Positions 40,454-40,832 of a stretch of 40,832 nucleotides of DNA are shown piece after piece. Below the pieces are notes generated by a model, which saw only the letters and a program-made list of their open reading frames with translations, was not told the origin of the DNA and searched no databases. The first letter of the stretch is position 1. Each line of letters begins with the position of its first letter. The DNA comes from Cellvibrionales bacterium UBA2618 (GTDB lineage Bacteria; Pseudomonadota; Gammaproteobacteria; Pseudomonadales; Porticoccaceae). The stretch covers positions 48,240-89,071 of the forward strand of contig DDJS01000158.1 of NCBI GenBank assembly GCA_002339165.1. Direction: 5' to 3'. The position numbers and the translations under genes were made by a program.

Positions 40454-40598
40454 CTGTCTAGTTTTAACCAGGCCTGTCCAGATATCTAACTCGAGAAATT
40501 ATTTAACAGATGCGGTTAGGTCAGTATCGAGTAAGTTTATATTCCGATTAATTATCTACCCCGATTAATTTTTATAATTGAATGAAACAACGGTTAAG

Positions 40599-40692
40599 TG
40601 GCCGAATAGGTAGGAGTCGAACCCACCAGGCATCTCAATGGCACCTCACTAGTTGTGAAGACCAGGCGCCGGTAATCCCCCGGAAATTAATT
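40599..40692 (-). tRNA. tRNA-like sequence, anticodon UCA (tRNA-Sec-like, probably a pseudogene)
   Basis: On the minus strand there is a 5-bp anticodon stem CTGGT/ACTAG with loop CTTCACA (anticodon TCA, 40656-40658) and a 22-nt variable arm, the same length as in E. coli selC. A T-arm GTGGG-TTCGACT-CCTAC (40610-40626), then CTATTCG, G and encoded CCA follow. A D-arm CCGG-GGGATTA-CCGG lies on the 5' side. The acceptor 5' strand pairs with CTATTCG at only about 4 of 7 positions, position 37 is C, and the acceptor has 7 rather than 8 pairs, so a damaged or 5'-replaced tRNA is likely. An IS3-type element begins just beyond. Confidence 0.4.
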
Positions 40693-40728
40693 GAAGTCGA
40701 AAGTAGAATTTTCTCGTATGATTTGCTC

Positions 40729-40832
40729 AGGAGATTCTGCATAAAGAAGTCAAGATTTACAGATAGCCAAATATTAGCGATATTGAAGGAAGCAGAAGGC
40801 GGCCAGCCCGTGCCAACCCTCTGCCGTGAACA
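40729..40832 (+). mobile_element. IS3-family OrfA start, cut by the window edge; start codon ATA
   Basis: From 40741 the frame reads 'KKSRFTDSQILAILKEAEGG' and 'QPVPTLCREH', the characteristic N-terminus of IS3-family OrfA (helix-turn-helix of the transposase). An AGGAG ribosome site (40729-40733) is well spaced, but the expected ATG is ATA. The rest lies beyond the window. The element's left inverted repeat could not be fixed by eye; it should fall between the tRNA-like sequence and about 40720. Confidence 0.75.

Noticed and set aside
40599..40692. tmRNA 3' end
   Set aside because: The anticodon-arm and variable-arm geometry fits a class II tRNA; no tag-peptide frame was found upstream on this strand.
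1..40832. CRISPR array or prophage genes
   Set aside because: No regularly spaced repeats and no integrase, capsid or tail genes were seen.

Overview
The window looks like chromosomal DNA of a marine or aquatic gammaproteobacterium of the Cellvibrionales/Spongiibacteraceae kind. This is an inference from the two large TonB-dependent receptors with the 'EEVIVTA(T/E)KRE' plug start, the sodium:solute symporter, the sulfatase, the TPR-sulfotransferase and the generally intermediate base composition; nothing here fixes the genus. The window is two catabolic gene clusters placed end to end, then a decaying edge with a tRNA-like sequence and the start of an IS3-family element.

Cluster A (about 0.3-24.0 kb, visibly richer in G+C) has several divergent units. 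Leftward: a bicupin, a two-domain SnoaL/NTF2-like protein and a COG3618-type amidohydrolase (3552 to 314). Rightward: a histidinol-dehydrogenase-family enzyme, an SDR and a lipoprotein hydrolase (4144-7730). Leftward: a TonB receptor, then, past a terminator, a TPR-sulfotransferase and a secreted hydrolase (13063 to 7708). Rightward: two SnoaL/NTF2-like proteins and an SSS symporter (13750-17594). Leftward: two more SnoaL/NTF2-like proteins (19987 to 17980). Rightward: a LacI-family regulator, an alpha/beta hydrolase and an HpcH/HpaI aldolase (20468-23053). A HAD protein without the catalytic aspartates follows on the other strand. Related operator-like elements around TGCATTCGAAGTACA lie at the head of most units, one as a perfect 38-bp palindrome over a promoter. 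The LacI protein is the obvious candidate to bind them. The genes suggest uptake through the outer and inner membranes, oxidation (dehydrogenase, SDR), lactone or ester hydrolysis, and retro-aldol cleavage of a sugar-acid- or polyol-like compound. Five double-NTF2-fold proteins of unknown reaction are the remarkable part.

Cluster B (about 24.1-39.7 kb, more A+T-rich) looks like an aromatic ring-cleavage cluster: an MhpA-like FAD hydroxylase, a two-domain VOC (extradiol-dioxygenase-like) protein, a fumarylacetoacetate-hydrolase-family enzyme, a methylmalonate-semialdehyde-type dehydrogenase, two glutathione transferases, a RutE-like nitroreductase, a secreted sulfatase with small membrane proteins, a TonB receptor and a TetR regulator. 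Seven copies of a 14-bp palindrome TAGCC-N4-GGCTA sit at its promoters. In six predicted promoters, at five loci, the palindrome fills the -35/-10 spacer in the same register. This predicts a tightly defined TetR regulon, possibly for an aryl sulfate or related aromatic compound.

Cluster B is also decaying. A cytochrome b561 gene, an alpha/beta hydrolase gene and an HSL-type esterase gene are each split by in-frame stop codons, with recognisable protein sequence continuing in the same frame. The right edge carries a 94-nt tRNA-like sequence with anticodon UCA (tRNA-Sec-like, with a poor acceptor stem) and the first 31 codons of an IS3-type OrfA that begins with ATA instead of ATG.
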